From Gavia stellata (Eukaryota > Chordata > Aves > Gaviiformes > Gaviidae): a stretch of DNA of 64,000 nt. The position numbers and the translations under genes were made by a program. The stretch covers positions 27,969,943-28,033,942 of the forward strand of contig NC_082600.1 in the NCBI RefSeq assembly GCF_030936135.1, written 5' to 3'. This document shows positions 1-13,602 of this stretch, in pieces. Below the pieces are notes generated by a model, which worked only from the letters and a program-made list of their open reading frames with translations, did no database searches and had not been told where the DNA came from. The first letter of the stretch is position 1. Every line of letters begins with the position of its first letter.

Positions 1-3000
1 CAGACTGTGCTACAGGAAGAAGAGATAACCCAAAAGTTTCATGGTGCTATCAGCACACCTGACCTACAAAGCCAACAGAGAACCTGGAAGTAAAATTTGC
101 CCCATTTGCCTCAGTATTCTGGGGAAGCAGTGAGTTTTGTTCAGATTAGAACAGGCTTGAATTACGGTTTTGATGTGGAACTATGTAAAACTCCAGGTTT
201 TGCTGGGCTTTTGTTCTAAGCTACAAACAGGAGGTGACAGCTGCTTAGTGTTTTAATTTTGTATTCAAAAGAATTGCAAAAAAAGAACAAAATAAACAGC
301 TTATATGATGAACCTTTGTTTGCGCTCTCTTTATGAGTGTTGATTCCACTGCCATTCAGTCGCGCCAAGGGCTCATCCATATAAAATCAAGATGATAAAT
401 TCAACTCTTGCCTGTCTCCTTTCTTTATACTTTCTTTTTGAAGGTATGCGCCAAGCAGATAGTGCTGAAAAAATAACTGCTTGTTTTTTCTGCAGAATTT
501 ATACATCATAGGTAACTGCAGTCCATACTGCCCCACAGTCATCAAGGCTTTAGCCATTATCGGGCAGATGACTGCAGGAACGAGAATTAGGCTTGACTCC
601 TTGCCTAGATATGGGTGGGACATCCTGAGGCTATTCAATTTAAGAATTACTGCATTAGGGCAATGAAGCAGAGGAGAGTCTTAAGCTATCATGAATACCC
701 TGCACCAGTCTTTCTCTAGACTGTGTACAGATTATTTTTTTTTAAATGCTTACAATCTGCATATGCTCATAATCTGAAGATAATAGGAAAGTTCCCTGTT
801 ACTCTATAGAACCATATAAAATCTGTTTATCCTGAGAACATAAATCAGGCTTAGTGTCGGGCATGCTGGAATGCTAAAGCCCCAGTAATTTCAGTAACCT
901 ACTTCTCTGTCACTGGATGATAGCCATTTTTCATTTCTGCTGTGGGTAGTAACAAGACAATGTCAAACTAAAATAGAACTTTCTAAAATGCATTCTTCTG
1001 AAATACAAATGCTGTTTTCTCTTTTTGGAAAAAAAAAAAAGACACTTCCAGTTCAATGGTTTTTTCCACAAATCATTAATTTATACTTTCTGATGTGCTT
1101 TGGGTGGCATTCTAGCCTTTCTGAATCTAGTGGCAAAATTCCCACAGCTTTAAATGAAGTAAGGATTTTCTTTTCCACTTACCCGTATTTATACAGTTGT
1201 TCTTATGTGCCCACACTTGGGTAGACCACTTTAGTTCATCTTCCAAGCATGTCTTCCATTGTTTTGCTATGATCCCTGCTCACTCAGCCCCTTACCCTGC
1301 TTTTCAGGTACAGAGGGCTGTCGTTTTAAGTGGTACAATTTACACACAGGGAGACCTTGTCCATTCTGGTAGAGGATCTATTGTTTGTGTGTACTAGGGA
1401 TAATCTATAAAATGCACCGTGGAGTACAAGTTGGAGTCAAATAGGTCACCTGAGAAAATATGGCATGATAAAGAGAGTAAGAATGGTACACAGCTCCAAA
1501 ATACTTGTCTTTCTCCATTCAGGCTTCAAAATGGAGCCAGTTCACCCACACCTGCTCACTCTTCGAATTCACTTTCTGTTAGTACAGGAGCAATTGAGTT
1601 TTACTCCTGCAAAGGTTAATTTTGTGCTCATGTGCCTGACTAGTTCAGCATGTACTACACATTGCATGTAGCAGCTTGACATAGCCGTGGGACAGCGCTT
1701 CCACCCCCTGAGCACGCAGCCGTGCCTAACAGAGGACCCACAGAACTGAGCAGGCTGTGCCAGATGCAGCTGCACCCATGACCAGGCTTATTAGTGACCA
1801 CTGCGATGGCCAAGAAAGGCAGGAGATAGAAAACCTGGATGTGACAGGCGGAAGACCAGCACTCTTTGATTTGTCCTGGTCCTCTATCTGAGGTTATTGC
1901 CCCCAGGCAGCGGGCAAAGGGGAGGTTGTGCATGAAGGGTGGTAACTTCTCAGGCCAACACAAGTTCAGGCTTCCCACAAGTCCATCTGCAAATGCCTTA
2001 ACTTGCAAACATACGGACCAGGACAGGGGAAGCTGAGACATGTCCCCTGTCTCCCAGACACCCTGGTGCTCTTCCAGCCCTGCAACCCACTTCCATCAGC
2101 CTCCTTTGTATCTTCTGGCCAGGACTCTGGAGCGCAGGGATAGATCCAAACTGGCAAGCTGCTTCTCTTGTGGCTTTTCCTCCTGAGCAGGAGGTGCACT
2201 ATTGCTCCCAGCCACATAAAGGATGATCTCCAGTACTCTGCATGCCTCTCTTTCTTCCCTTTCTGTTTACCTATTACTGGAGGGACAGAATTCAAAATGA
2301 TAACTTGACTGGGAAGGTGCGTTTTCAGTCTGCTTGAGGTTTTTGTACAAGAGGTCTCTGTCAGTGATGCAGCTATGCTTCCCTGGACACAGTGTAATTT
2401 GGGGGCCTGTCAGAACACATTTTGCAGTGCAAAATAACTTTTTCTTACTTTCTAACGTGGTGAAGAAGCCATGAAGCTATAGAAATTTACACCATGAACT
2501 GCATGAGCCTCAGCATATCAAAAGCACAGAGAGGACTTACAAACTCATTTATTTTCCTGTCCCGTTACTGGCCTCATGAGAATTAGGGCTACAAGTTTCA
2601 CATTGGTATTCAGGAGATCATTTGTCACACACAGAGAAAAAAATTAGGGGGAACATTAATGGTGACAAGCGTACAAGACTACTGAACAGTAGAAGCGTTT
2701 CAGTCCCTTTGGGATGAGGAGAGCAAGGTTTTACAGCCCTCTAGTCCAGTTGCCATAAATCCAGCACATCAGCAGTGAATGTATTCAAGCACACCTCTGA
2801 ATTGGCATTGCATATATACATGCGATTAATGTGTGTGACTATACAAGTTTAAACTTGAAATCTACAGTTAAAGATCCATCTAAAGCCTGCTTTCAAGGAA
2901 GGATGTTTCATGTAACATTTGCTCGACCTAGAAAGAAAGTAATTTAAATTATTATAAGACTTCTTAATCCTGTTTAACTTATTTTCCTGAGAGAAACTGA

Positions 3001-3937
3001 AAAATCCAGTGGCTCTTACAGACTTTTCTTGTGCTTACAGGATTCTCCCCTCACATTAAAAAAAAAGAAACCAACAAAAAAACCCCGTGTATGTTGCAGC
3101 ATGACCCATTATAATTAAACCGGTAAGCTAATCTTTAAGGTGCCAGAAGGACAGGATAAATTCTTTGTAGTGACTAATATGGCCATTCTGGCAGGGGGAT
3201 TCAGAGTGGGAACCTCTATCATCTCGTCTGTCTGTCTTCCTTGCCTGTCTCCCACCAAAGGAGACTGGCTAAATCAAAAACACCAGCCAAGCCCCCTTCC
3301 TGTTTCCCCTGGAAATGTTATCCATTGTGAGCAGTGGCTTAAAGTCACAATTACTCCCGCGTCTTTATTAAAACATAACGTTGAGATTTTAGCTAAGAGT
3401 AAGTATATTCATTCCCCTAAGTTTTACTACACTGAAATAGAAAGTCTTTGGGAATTACTGAAGGAAGTAATTTTTTTTTTCCTTTTTTAAAAATATTTAA
3501 ATGCTAAAGAATAAAAATCCCTTTTTCATACACTGGCACAAAGCATGGGTAAGACTAAAACCAATATATTTAAAAGTGGATGATTCTCCCTGGCTTTACA
3601 GCAGCAAACACTGCCATCCTGATCCTGATGTGGCAGGGGAGTAATAGAGAACATTTCCACAAAAGCACTGTTTCTCTAGATATTTCTGCAAGAGCTCTTT
3701 CCTTTGTAAGTCAATCTGAATATTGTAGACAGCCCTCAATTTAGTATCAACTTCAAAGGAACAATCTCTGTCAAATGCACCATGTTCCTAGCTCGTTTGA
3801 AGATGGAGACACACTGAAGCCCTTTCTGTCAGGGAAGAAGGAAGGAAAAGAGGTTTGTTTAGTCCAAATCCCCACTGGTTGACTTACATCAGAAAACTGG
3901 TATGTAGTCAGTCTCTCTAAATAAGAAAAAGGAAAAA
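1..3937. other. Gene-free AT-rich spacer
   Basis: No gene is recognised here. Open frames are short, lack known motifs and match the number expected by chance. A GC-richer patch at about 1650-2240 holds overlapping minus-strand frames of 128 and 109 codons with no recognisable domain. Around 480-640 both strands are open over about 60-80 codons, and a good acceptor-like pyrimidine tract ending in CTGCAG lies at about 482-495. I found no matching donor, so I do not call an exon. Confidence 0.6.
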
Positions 3938-4135
3938 AAAAAGACAGCTCAGTGATTAATATGCTTACTTTAATGTCAGAGATATATGTTCAAATCCTTC
4001 CTCTGTCAGACTGTAGAGCAGGGATGTGAAGCAAACCCCATGCTTCACGAGAAGATCAGGCAATCTTAGATGGGTTTCCGTATCAGTCTCTCCTGACAAT
4101 TTTTTTTCAGTGGATATAAAATAGAGAAATAATCA
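3938..4135 (+). mobile_element. Possible ancient tRNA-derived SINE fossil (MIR-like)
   Basis: The head looks like a decayed tRNA promoter. An A-box-like stretch, CAGCTCAGTGATTA, begins at 3945. A B-box-like stretch, TGTTCAAATCC, lies at 3987-3997. The 42-base offset is close to the roughly 44 bases between these boxes in a tRNA. No acceptor stem can be formed, so it is not a tRNA gene. Downstream text (about 4070-4130) loosely resembles the body of MIR/CORE-SINEs. The right edge is a guess. A chance match to two degenerate boxes is the main alternative. Confidence 0.35.
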
Positions 4136-7100
4136 CTGCAGCAGAAGTAACTCTGATGTGTCATGAAAAATGCCTTAACCTTCAGGCTCCAGCATTTCCA
4201 TTATCCATTCTTTTACTATCTGACTGCATTTTGTGCAAGACTTTATGCAGTAGGTGTGTTTAGCTGATTTGATTCATCTGAGATCAAAGGATAAGAATAA
4301 TACAGAAGGGACAGTTCTTAACTCGTCAAGTGTAAAGTCAAGCTGTACATATATGTCTAATGGGAAAAATGTAGAGTACTTTACAGGAAGGAAAATGGGT
4401 ACGTAGGGGAGCTGCCTCTAGAGGGTTAAATCATGGCATAACAGAGGCTTTGAAGATCCATTCTTGAATTTGAAATGGTAGTCTGATGCCTAGAGTCCTT
4501 CGTGGATCCAGTTGGGTGCCCTCAGGATAAATTATGAAGGGCATAAGGAGAATGTGCTCTGCCAAATAAGCGTATCTTATTTGTAGCTGACACAGAGTAA
4601 CTATTGTTCTTGGGTTGTTTATGCTTTATTCCCTGTGGCAGCTGTTAATATATTCTTGGTCTGATTCTTATCTTTTACTGACACACATCAGAAGCATTTC
4701 TAGACCTCTGGGTGGGGAAGGGTTTGAGGTTTCTTTTCTAGTTCAGATCGATACCATATCAGCAGGATGGGTCAAACACTTGCAGCTCTCATTCCTTTAT
4801 AATTTATTAACATTCAGTTGTCTCTCACCTCTTATTGACCTTTTCTATTCAACTGATATGAAACCAAGGCCCTTTGAACCCAAGTGCCAAGAGGTGCAGC
4901 TGGATTGCATTCTATCGTCCTGAGTAACAGGCAGCTAAAGCAACGGCATGCAGCACATGCTGCTACTGCGTGCCTTACCTGGAAAAATGCTACTGAATAT
5001 GAACCAACCTCCCAGGGAACTTGGCCTGCCTGTAGAATTCATTGGTACCTAAAATAAATTCCTGCAGATTGTAGCCTCTCCCTCACCTTATACTGTATCT
5101 GATGAGCACCAAGGAACAAACTACTGCAACTGTGTTTTTGTACCTCATAAAATATGATGGTTGAAATCTGAAACTAGCAGAGCAGTGATGACAGTCCCTT
5201 CCTTTAAGGAAAATCTCTGCACACTGACAATCTTCAAGGGCAGCCTCTGGCTGGCATCACTCTAAATGACGCCAGGAAGTGAGGCCACTTTTTATTTTCA
5301 CATGCTATTATTCATGGCTTATTTTAAATATGATTACATGGATTTTAATTGTTTTTGTCTTCAGCTAAACAATAGTAGGGCTTTATTTCATCATTTCAAT
5401 AGACTGCATATCTTTCTCAAGGATTCCCACAGTATTAGGGAACAAATAATCACAAATGTTCAGCTATGGGCAGAATAAGCATATGCATACCCATTGCATA
5501 TGGGCATGCAATTTGCCTGTGTGCACTTTTCCTTTTACGTACACACCCCCCCCACCCCGAACAGATTAGCTATAGACTCAGATGGGAGTCGTTCTGCACA
5601 GCTCTACTGGAGACACGTGATGTTTACATGTTATTTGCAGCCCTGAGATATTAATATTGGCAGTACAAGGACTGTATCTTTGCTGATAAACTAATGGAAA
5701 TAATAATACAAGGAAACCAGGGTCTGACACACAACCATAATACAAAAATAACATTACAATAATGACAATAACAAAGCCTGCTTATGGATGAAAATGTAGA
5801 TCAATTCTACCTTGTGGATGCATACTTGCTAATGCATGGAATATGTGACTGCGTGTTCTGAAATGAGTTTGCTAAGTAGAAGCTTGTTTTATTCTTCATG
5901 GAACCAGTTAGTCTTTGATGTCTTTAGCATTGATAGACCTTAATTTTTAAGACTTTGAAAAACAACATTCTCATATGTCATAACAGAGATACTTATTTCA
6001 TTTAAATTGTGAAAAAACTGTCAGAGATGCTAGGATTTTAATCTTAGCATGAAAGAAATATAGGTATGACATGTCCACTACTTAGACCATAAGCTATTTA
6101 TGGGAAATAAGCATTTCTTTAGCTAAAATATGATTTTAATTTTCCTGTTTTAATTAGACACAGACTATCACCCCAATTCTGAATATCCTGCATCCTGGAG
6201 TGTGGGAAGTCCATAGGCAGACACTAATTTTGTTTCCTGAGTCTATCTGCTTCCAAAATGTACTTCTTCTAGAGCATAAAGATAATTACCTTGTGGTTTT
6301 TATGTCATATAAAATTTCAGGATCCAAAAGCAAGTACTGCTGAACACACATTTAACATACAAGTGCAAAGAACTTTTTTGTTGGCCTTTTTACCATGATA
6401 AACAGGAAAGGAAGAAAGCTATGTGCCATACAGCAAGATCCATTAAAATCTCTCCCTGTTCTATAGTATACAAATAATCTGAAGTCTCTACTTCCATCTT
6501 TTGCAAGCAAACAATGAGGAACATTTAAATCATTATACTTTCTTGAGAAGGAAATGCTTCAAGAAATGGCATTATTTAAAAAGGGAAAGGGGGAAAATGC
6601 ATCAGTAAAGTGAACTGAAACCTTTTTAGTCTGGCCAGTCTCACAAAGAGAATGGCAATAAATATTTCTATAAAAGGCATGTTTATGTCCCATAACCTCC
6701 ATGACAACAATTATTTCACTAGGCTCAGAATATTCTTCCTTCCTTTTATTTTTTCGTTTTGAATTAACTGCTTGTGTAGACAAGCATCTGCTGCCTCTCC
6801 ATCTCACAGCTGCTCTCTTCTGAATTTATTCTTACTAGTCTGTATCCCTTGCCCATTTTCAAACAAATACTTCAAGACTCTCTCTTAAATGGTCAGTCTG
6901 GGCAAAAGGCCAGGAAGTGAAATCATCTCTTTACCACTAGATTTCCTTCTATTTTACTTTATTTCCCTAGGAAACTTTGCCTCATTCCAAAAAGTCTGCC
7001 AGTCCCAGAATTTTGTTGTGTAATTGCAATTCTATAGGAAGTTACTAAAAATGTGGGGTTTTCTCACTTTAAATGAAGATTCATTAATTTCCAAAAATGT

Positions 7101-7830
7101 TTTTATTTAGGTCTAAACCTGAGAAAAGATTAGAAACCTATAATAGGATACAGGTAAATTGGAATTAATCTCTCATTCTTCGCTTCTGGTTATTTTTTCC
7201 TAGGATGGGAGGACATCAGAACTGTGCACAACATTTTCCCAGACCTCCGAAACCTACGGTTTACACAGACTGCTGCTGACATCCCTGTGGACCAGAAAGG
7301 AAACGGCATAAAGAAGGTATCAAACTCATTCTGACAATAATGCTTTTTAAGGATGGCCTTTGAGCCACAAAGTAGCTTTAAGGCTGCGAACATCCCTCAG
7401 TACACAGTGGATCTCCCACAGCTGCCTAAAGGAATATGTTTGAAGAACCGCATGCTGTCTTTATGTGGTAACTGCCTTTCATTTTAACTGTCACTGTCCT
7501 TTATTCCATGCTGGCAGCCCTGCACCACCTGGCATCAGGCTGCTGCGGGGGCTGCCCAGCTGTGCAAACACGCCTGCGGTTACCAGCACCACCCCACACA
7601 CCAGCGCATGTGCTGCACTGGGCAGCAGCAGCAGGGACACGGGCCCTTGGCTCCCTCAGCCACTCTGGTACTTCCGCACTGGTGAATCATCTTACTTCTG
7701 TCTTTTCTTTCGACTCCTTCCCTATCCTCTTCTTTTTGTGTCTACTCCCTGTTTTCCTGCCTGCTCATTTTATTCTGTGCTGCAGCTCTCCATTCCCTCA
7801 ACTTAACCCTGTAAGGCACTCTCAGCCTTA
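4136..7830. other. Gene-free AT-rich spacer
   Basis: No gene or clear repeat is recognised. There is a short C homopolymer-like run near 5548-5560. The longest frame that stays clear of the pentanucleotide repeat, on the plus strand at 7465-7806 (113 codons), lies in a GC-richer patch and has no motif. Confidence 0.6.
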
Positions 7831-7957
7831 TTCCATTCCATTCCATTCCATTCCATTCCATTCCATTCCGTTCTGTTCTGTTCTGTTCTGTTCTGTCCTG
7901 TGCTGTCCTATCCTATCCTATCCTATCCTATCCTATCCTATCCTATCCTATCCTATA
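7831..7957. repeat. Three-phase pentanucleotide microsatellite
   Basis: A continuous run of 5-base units changes sequence along its length. TTCCA units occupy about 7831-7869, TTCTG units about 7871-7895, and TCCTA units about 7906-7956. The middle block and its edges contain single-base intermediates (TTCCG, TCCTG), as expected if point changes arose in one array and then spread by slippage. The overlapping open frame, which encodes a Tyr-Pro-Ile-Leu-Ser repeat, is a by-product. Confidence 0.95.
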
Positions 7958-9938
7958 GATATGCATACAAACATCTAAATACAGGTACACACACATAAAC
8001 ACAACTGAAAGCTCAGATTCTGCAGCATGTGGACACTTCACATGGACGACTAAAATATATCAAACCAGTCAAAGCTCTGACCACTGCTGGGTGTTTGTCA
8101 TTCAAGGTACAGAAAAAAGAGAAGATGATGCAGGGAAAGTTGATCATACCATGACTCATTTCAGTGCTTTTGCTTTTTTTGACACTGTTAACTGCAAACT
8201 GTAACGTATGGACATACCGTGCCTCCAGTTCCTGTGGACCCCCTCGTGCTGACGTATACTCAACATGAAGCTCAAATGGGGCAACCAGACAGTGCTACGT
8301 AATACAGGAGATGTGAAGAATTTGGAGGCTGGAATGGAATAAGTATGAATTATCCAGTCAACAAAAGGAAGGAGAGTGGGCTAGAGTGAGAATAAAAAAT
8401 ATTTATAGACTACAGTATTTTTTAAAAAGATTTAAAGTGTTTAATTTGAGAGTTCTAGAGTTCATTTCCCCTAGCTAATTACAGGATTGGAATCTTTCTT
8501 AATAACTCATTAAAGAAGAATAGAAGTGTTAACAGAATACATTATTTTCTTGCATAATTAATAATGGAAAAATGAACATCTAACCTGAACAGGCTTTAAG
8601 GGGAACATATGCATACTGAGTAATGCTACAGCCACATCTTTTTATTTGTTTGTTTTTGCCAGTGCAGTCCATCTATTAAATGTCCCTTCGGCAGGTCAGC
8701 ATTAGTTATATTTTATGTCCATGTCATAAACATAACCGATATACCACTGTGTTCACAGCAGCAGTTAAATATTATTCCTTATTGTTTAAAAAGTCCAGTA
8801 GCTATGTGATAATGTCATTGGAAATTGTTATTACAGTAGACAGGAACTTGCATGACCCCTGCTGGGTTATCTTTTCCAAACTGTGTAAGTGAACCTTGTT
8901 ATCTACGTAGTCTTTTTGAGAGATGAGTAATTAAATTCTTACGATCATGCAAGTTGTTACAATAAGACAGAAATTCTTATTTTCATTTCTTGTCCTGTTC
9001 CCTGGAAAAGTAAAAAAAGCATGGAGATTCCATCTGGCATTTTTACACCCTGTTACAAGTTGTTTGATTGAATGCAGGTAAATTCATGGGAAATCTTGGC
9101 ATACTGTTGAAATAAGGCAGTTCTCATTAACTTCAAGAGGGTCTGATTTTTAACTTCAGTATTTTCTTAAAGAAGAATATAACCCTTTAGTGAGAAAATA
9201 CTTTTCTTTGCTTAAATACAACTTACATGTGAAATGTAAGGCCACCTTATTATTTGATAAACCACTTCTTAAACACAGATACCAATTTCATGAAGCACCG
9301 AGTGAGGAAAGGACGATTTAACCTGTAATTTTTGAGGCATGCCATCAAACAACACTGATTCTCACTTTTTCAAAATACCTGTTTTCATTGGGTTGTTTAA
9401 ATTATTGTCTACCTCTCAGCAGAGTACTGAAAGATGGGGAATAAGTTTTGATTTTACTCACAATAAATTCAGCAGAAGGATGTGTGGATCCAGTAGAGAT
9501 ATTGGTTGGGATGAGGGGGAAGGAGCGAGCTCAGGGGACAACACAGTCTCTCCACTGCCAACCAGTGCAGACTCCGCAAGGTAGCAGCAAGCTAAAAGGC
9601 TGGAGCTGTGCAAATGGGTAGTGGTGCCAGACTATTGATCTTCTCCTGCCTTTCTCACTCCCTCGCCAAAGTTTCCAACCCCAAAGAAATCTGTATCATG
9701 CAACAGACTGCAATAAGTTTCTTCACCTATACACAACAGATGATAAATGGAGGTGGACCTTAAGCAGCCTTCCTTTACACTAGCAGAAGAGATGCTGTAG
9801 CTGCTTCTGCCGTTAGACACTGTTTCCAGGTTTGTGGCAGAATGGGTAGACAGATCCATTTCCAGACATTTTCTTGTATCCCCTTTGGGGATGAGAAGTG
9901 TCATCAGCCTTTTGTGAACTTACTCGTGCCCTACACAT
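7958..9938. other. Gene-free AT-rich spacer
   Basis: No gene, repeat or RNA gene is recognised. The stretch 8390-8540 is AT-rich and non-repetitive, with TAAT-core motifs of the kind found in conserved non-coding elements. Conservation cannot be judged from one sequence. Confidence 0.5.
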
Positions 9939-10420
9939 CACAGAATCACAGAATCACTACGGTTGGAAATGACCTGTAAGATCATCAAGTCCAACCATCA
10001 ACCCAACACCACCATGCCCATTAAACCATGTCCCACAATGCCACATCCACACGTTCCTTGAACACCTCCAGTGAGGGTGACTCCACCACTTCCCTGGGCA
10101 GCCTGTTCCAGTGTTTCACCACTCTCTCCGTAAAGACATTTTTCCTAATATCCAGCCTAAACCTCCCCTGGTGCAACTTGAGGCCATTTCCTCTTGTCCT
10201 GTGGCTAGTCACTTGGGAGAAGAGACCAACACCCACCTCTCCGCAACCCCCTTTCAGGTAATTGTAGAGAGTGATGAGGACTCCACTCAGCCTCCTCTTC
10301 TCCAGACTGAACAACCCCAGCTCCCTCAGCCACTCCTCATAAGACTTGTGCTCCAGACCGCTCACCGGCTTCGTCACCCTTCTCTGGACACGCTCCAGCA
10401 TCTCAATGTCCTTCCTTTAG
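9939..10420 (-). mobile_element. CR1 LINE, 5'-truncated 3' end
   Basis: Read on the minus strand this is the classic end of an avian CR1. It encodes the C-terminal part of ORF2, then a short 3' UTR, and ends in the octamer tail seen on the plus strand as two CACAGAAT units at 9939. An uninterrupted frame of 126 codons (10401 down to 10021) includes the family motifs [33 protein letters not shown] and [19 protein letters not shown]. No catalytic domain is present, so the copy is inert. The 3' UTR nearly matches the copy at 52698-52834, which suggests one subfamily. Confidence 0.95.
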
Positions 10421-11903
10421 TGAGGGGGTGTTATGCAATCATTTTACTTGTCCCCTGCGAAGCCAGGCAGATCTCTTTTATTGCACCATCCATCTACACC
10501 TGCAAAGCAAAATACAGCTCTTAGTAAGAACAGGATACTGTATCTCTCTGTGAGACTACTTCTAACACAAATATACGCCCTTAAGCCCTAGCAGTTGAAT
10601 GCAGGAAAGAATCCACCCTAAAAGAGAAGAGTGGAGAGGCCATCGCAGATGGCTCAAATCATGCCCTTGCTGACAGGTAAGCAGAGAAGCAAGGGAGCAA
10701 ATGTTTTCATGGACTGAGCTGTATTCTCCTCCCCAGGGACAAAGCCTTAGGTTTGAAGCATAAAATGGAAATTTTGGGGCTTCTATATGATTCCTTCTAT
10801 GCATAAAAGTTAGCTTCCATTCATCTGTAATAAATGAAATCAATTTGAAAGATAAAACAAAGCTGTAGGATTGCAGGGGCATGTTAGGCAAAGCCTTGTC
10901 AGCATTCCCCAGCAAGATGGCAGTAGTAAAACTGTAGCAATGTCTCTTCTCTCCCAAACGTATCAACCACATTTGGGGAAAATGGCTTAAGATACTAAGC
11001 TGACAGGTATTTGTAGAAGTGTAGCTTTTGTACATCACCAAGAAACATCAAAGGGCTAAAGGAATGGTTCATTTAGTTTAGGTACATTTAAGGCTTGATC
11101 CAGTGAAGAACTAGAGATCTCAATACTAGATGATATAGCTTCCTGATGCAAACTGAACCGCATCTTTCCAGCTCGGAGTGTAGACGGACACCAAGGATCT
11201 CCCCATGTTCACCCGCACAGGCACACAGTTCAGTGACTCTGTCCTGATGCACTGTGGAGAAGAACAAATGCGGGAGTGACAATTCTGGTTGGCAGCAGAG
11301 CTCTGAAAACACAGCTGCTACAACACCGTAGATTTTGACTTTCGTGGCTGTATCATCTCGACACCTTGATTAATCAAAATTCTGATTTCATCTAGAAGTA
11401 AACCAACAGGTTCTTGTTCTGTTATGAAATTATATTTTCCATAAAATCATGTCTACTGGCACGCAAATTTCATTACATTCCCAGTTGCATGTAGCAAATT
11501 TAATATTATTTTTGCCAAAGCAGTTTAATAGCTCTTGAAATGTAAAAATTGTAAGAATATAGGCAATATTTGATGTAGCTTCATTTTTGCTGAATACCAA
11601 GAGAAACAAAATACTAACTGAATGTAAAGATCTGCCTAAAACCGGTTATGAATGTGTGAATTCAGTTTACCCCTAATCAACTTCTTCTACTTCATGAATT
11701 TCAAAATGTTGCTTTGTTAATTCTTACAACTGTAACAAACAGAATTTCTGTATATGTGATATCCAGTGCTGTACAAGCATTTAGCAAGATGTTTCCCGAA
11801 AGCAAAAATGAAGTAACTAATAGATGCATATTGGGGAGAGGCTGATATTTCATTCTTGTATTTTTATATAGATCTGAAATAAGTATTTAAATCATTCTAC
11901 TTA
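10421..11903. other. Gene-free spacer between two CR1 copies
   Basis: A 159-codon minus-strand open frame (11041 to 10562) has no recognisable domain. Frames of this length are expected about once or twice by chance in 64 kb at this base composition. Nothing else is identified. Confidence 0.6.
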
Positions 11904-12250
11904 TCATAGGATCACACAACAGTCCAGGTTGGAAGGGACCCTGAAAGATCATCTGGTCCAAACTTTCATGGGAAAGGGCTAGATGAGATTATCTAGCAGT
12001 CTGTCCAATCGCATCTTGAAAACCTCCAGTGATGAGGACTCTATCACACTCCTGGGGAGGTTGTTCCAGTGAATGATTGTTCTTAGTGTAAAAAAAAAAA
12101 TCTTTCTTATATGGAGATAAAACCTCTCCTGATGCAGCTTGTACTCATTGCCCCTTGTATTCTCCATGTGACTCTTTGTGAAGAGAGAACCACTGTCCTC
12201 TCTGTAGCTGCCTTTTAAGTACTGGAATACTTGAAAAGCCATAATCAATG
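11904..12250 (-). mobile_element. CR1 LINE 3' end, older and more diverged copy
   Basis: The plus strand begins with a decayed tail (TCATAGGATCACA) and then the CR1 terminal motif GGTTGGAAGGGACC. On the minus strand an 89-codon frame (12248 to 11979) keeps the CR1 ORF2 C-terminal pattern: YLKGSY, TRGN, LHQERF, HWNNLP and SSSLEVFK. It differs from the copy at 9939-10420 throughout and contains an A-run near 12090-12101, so it belongs to another, probably older subfamily. The true 5' edge may run further right into sequence too diverged to call. Confidence 0.9.
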
Positions 12251-13199
12251 CTTGAAAGTCTACTTTATTTATGAAAATAGGCTGTGCTTCAGACCTTCAT
12301 CACACAGTGTGTCTGTACACCCATCTTTCTAGCTCTTCAAGGTGTCCAGAGAAAATGTGTTATATTTCGGTGTAGGCCTAGAGTCAATGAGATCTGTGCA
12401 GGTCGGTCACAAGCTGGCTGAATGGGACTTGTCATCCACATTTATTCCCTCCAAAGAGAAATTAAATTAAGAAACAGCTGAACTGGTGCACAGCCTACTA
12501 GTCTACTGGAGCAGTGAGGGCACGTTGTACAGGACTGAGTCCACCTGGAGCCTCAATCCGAGACTGTAGAACTCAAGCCTCCACAGACTGCAAATACTGA
12601 TGAACCCTACTTTTTTTTAGTTCCAAATACAATATTTATTTTCTGCTTTTTTCTCTGTTTTTTTTTCTGGGTATTCAAATGCTAGGAATTTGTATTATAT
12701 CACGCTCACAAGCCCAAAAACATTGACAGGGTTTTTCTGAAGTGAAAGCTTGAAAATGAAATGCACACATGTGCATGTGGTTTTGTGCCATATAAAATGC
12801 CTGGGGAAGAGACTCGGATGTGTGCTCTATCTGAACGTACACGAGGTAACAGCAGATAGACATCACAGTAAGGAGTATGAAAATGAGGTGACAAACTGCT
12901 TACGGAGGAACAGTTGCAGTGGATCAGTTAGACATTTAAGAACAATTTACTGGAAGTCAGCGCAGGCACCTAGTGTACGACTGCATTTAGGCCAACTTGC
13001 TTGAAAACAGCTGAACCGGTTTTTGTGGGTGTTAAACTGCCTCATGTATTGGGAGCTAGGGGGTTGGTAGCACAGCTTCACTTAACCCAGAAACCTCCAT
13101 CTTTCAAGAAGGAGATCACTGAGGCTGGACCGCTCTTCTCCTGGAAGTGCTGTGCAACAGGCTGGCAAGACGGGCCTGGGCATCTCCCGGACGCAGGCC
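12251..13199. other. Spacer upstream of CLEC14A
   Basis: No gene is recognised. Base composition rises from AT-rich to GC-rich toward 13200. Poly-T interruptions at 12610-12670 are unremarkable. Enhancers of CLEC14A could lie here, but nothing in the sequence shows it directly. Confidence 0.5.
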
Positions 13200-13498
13200 T
13201 GAGATGGGGCCTGTGACCGCGGCCCTGCTGCTGCGGCTCTGGGCCTCACCACCCTCCTGCCCCTCCGACAGCTGAGCAAGCACCTGCATTTTCCACCCTC
13301 CTCCACGCCCGAGGCTGGACACCCGCCCGCCGGGCAGGACGAACGCTTCCTGGCTGCGCAGGGAGCTGCTTGTCACCCGCCCGCCAACAAACGGAGGATG
13401 CCGAGGTCAACCCCAGCTCCCGACACGTTTCCTCCGGCAGGCCCGGGGGAGGGCCGTGGGCGCGGGGACAGCGCTGGGGTGGGACGGCGCGGGCGGCC

Positions 13499-13536
13499 GG
13501 GGCCAGCCTGAGCCGGGGCCAGCCTGAGCCGGGGCC
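13499..13536. repeat. 16-bp tandem repeat just upstream of CLEC14A
   Basis: The unit GGGGCCAGCCTGAGCC occurs twice exactly (13499-13514 and 13515-13530), followed by a partial third GGGGCC. It lies about 70-100 bases before the start codon, within the likely 5' UTR or core promoter. Copy number may vary between individuals. Confidence 0.9.
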
Positions 13537-13602
13537 GAGCGCTGCCACAGCCGCCGGGCAGCCTGCGCCCCTCGGCCCGCCGCGCCGCGCCGCGCCGCCA
13601 GG

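Noticed and set aside
3938-4010. A functional tRNA gene
   Set aside because: Only the A-box-like and B-box-like parts fit. No acceptor or anticodon stem pairs, so it is at most a SINE fossil.
10562-11041. 159-codon minus-strand frame, and a similar 156-codon frame at 18796-19266
   Set aside because: Chance-length frames without domain, codon bias or neighbouring exon signals.
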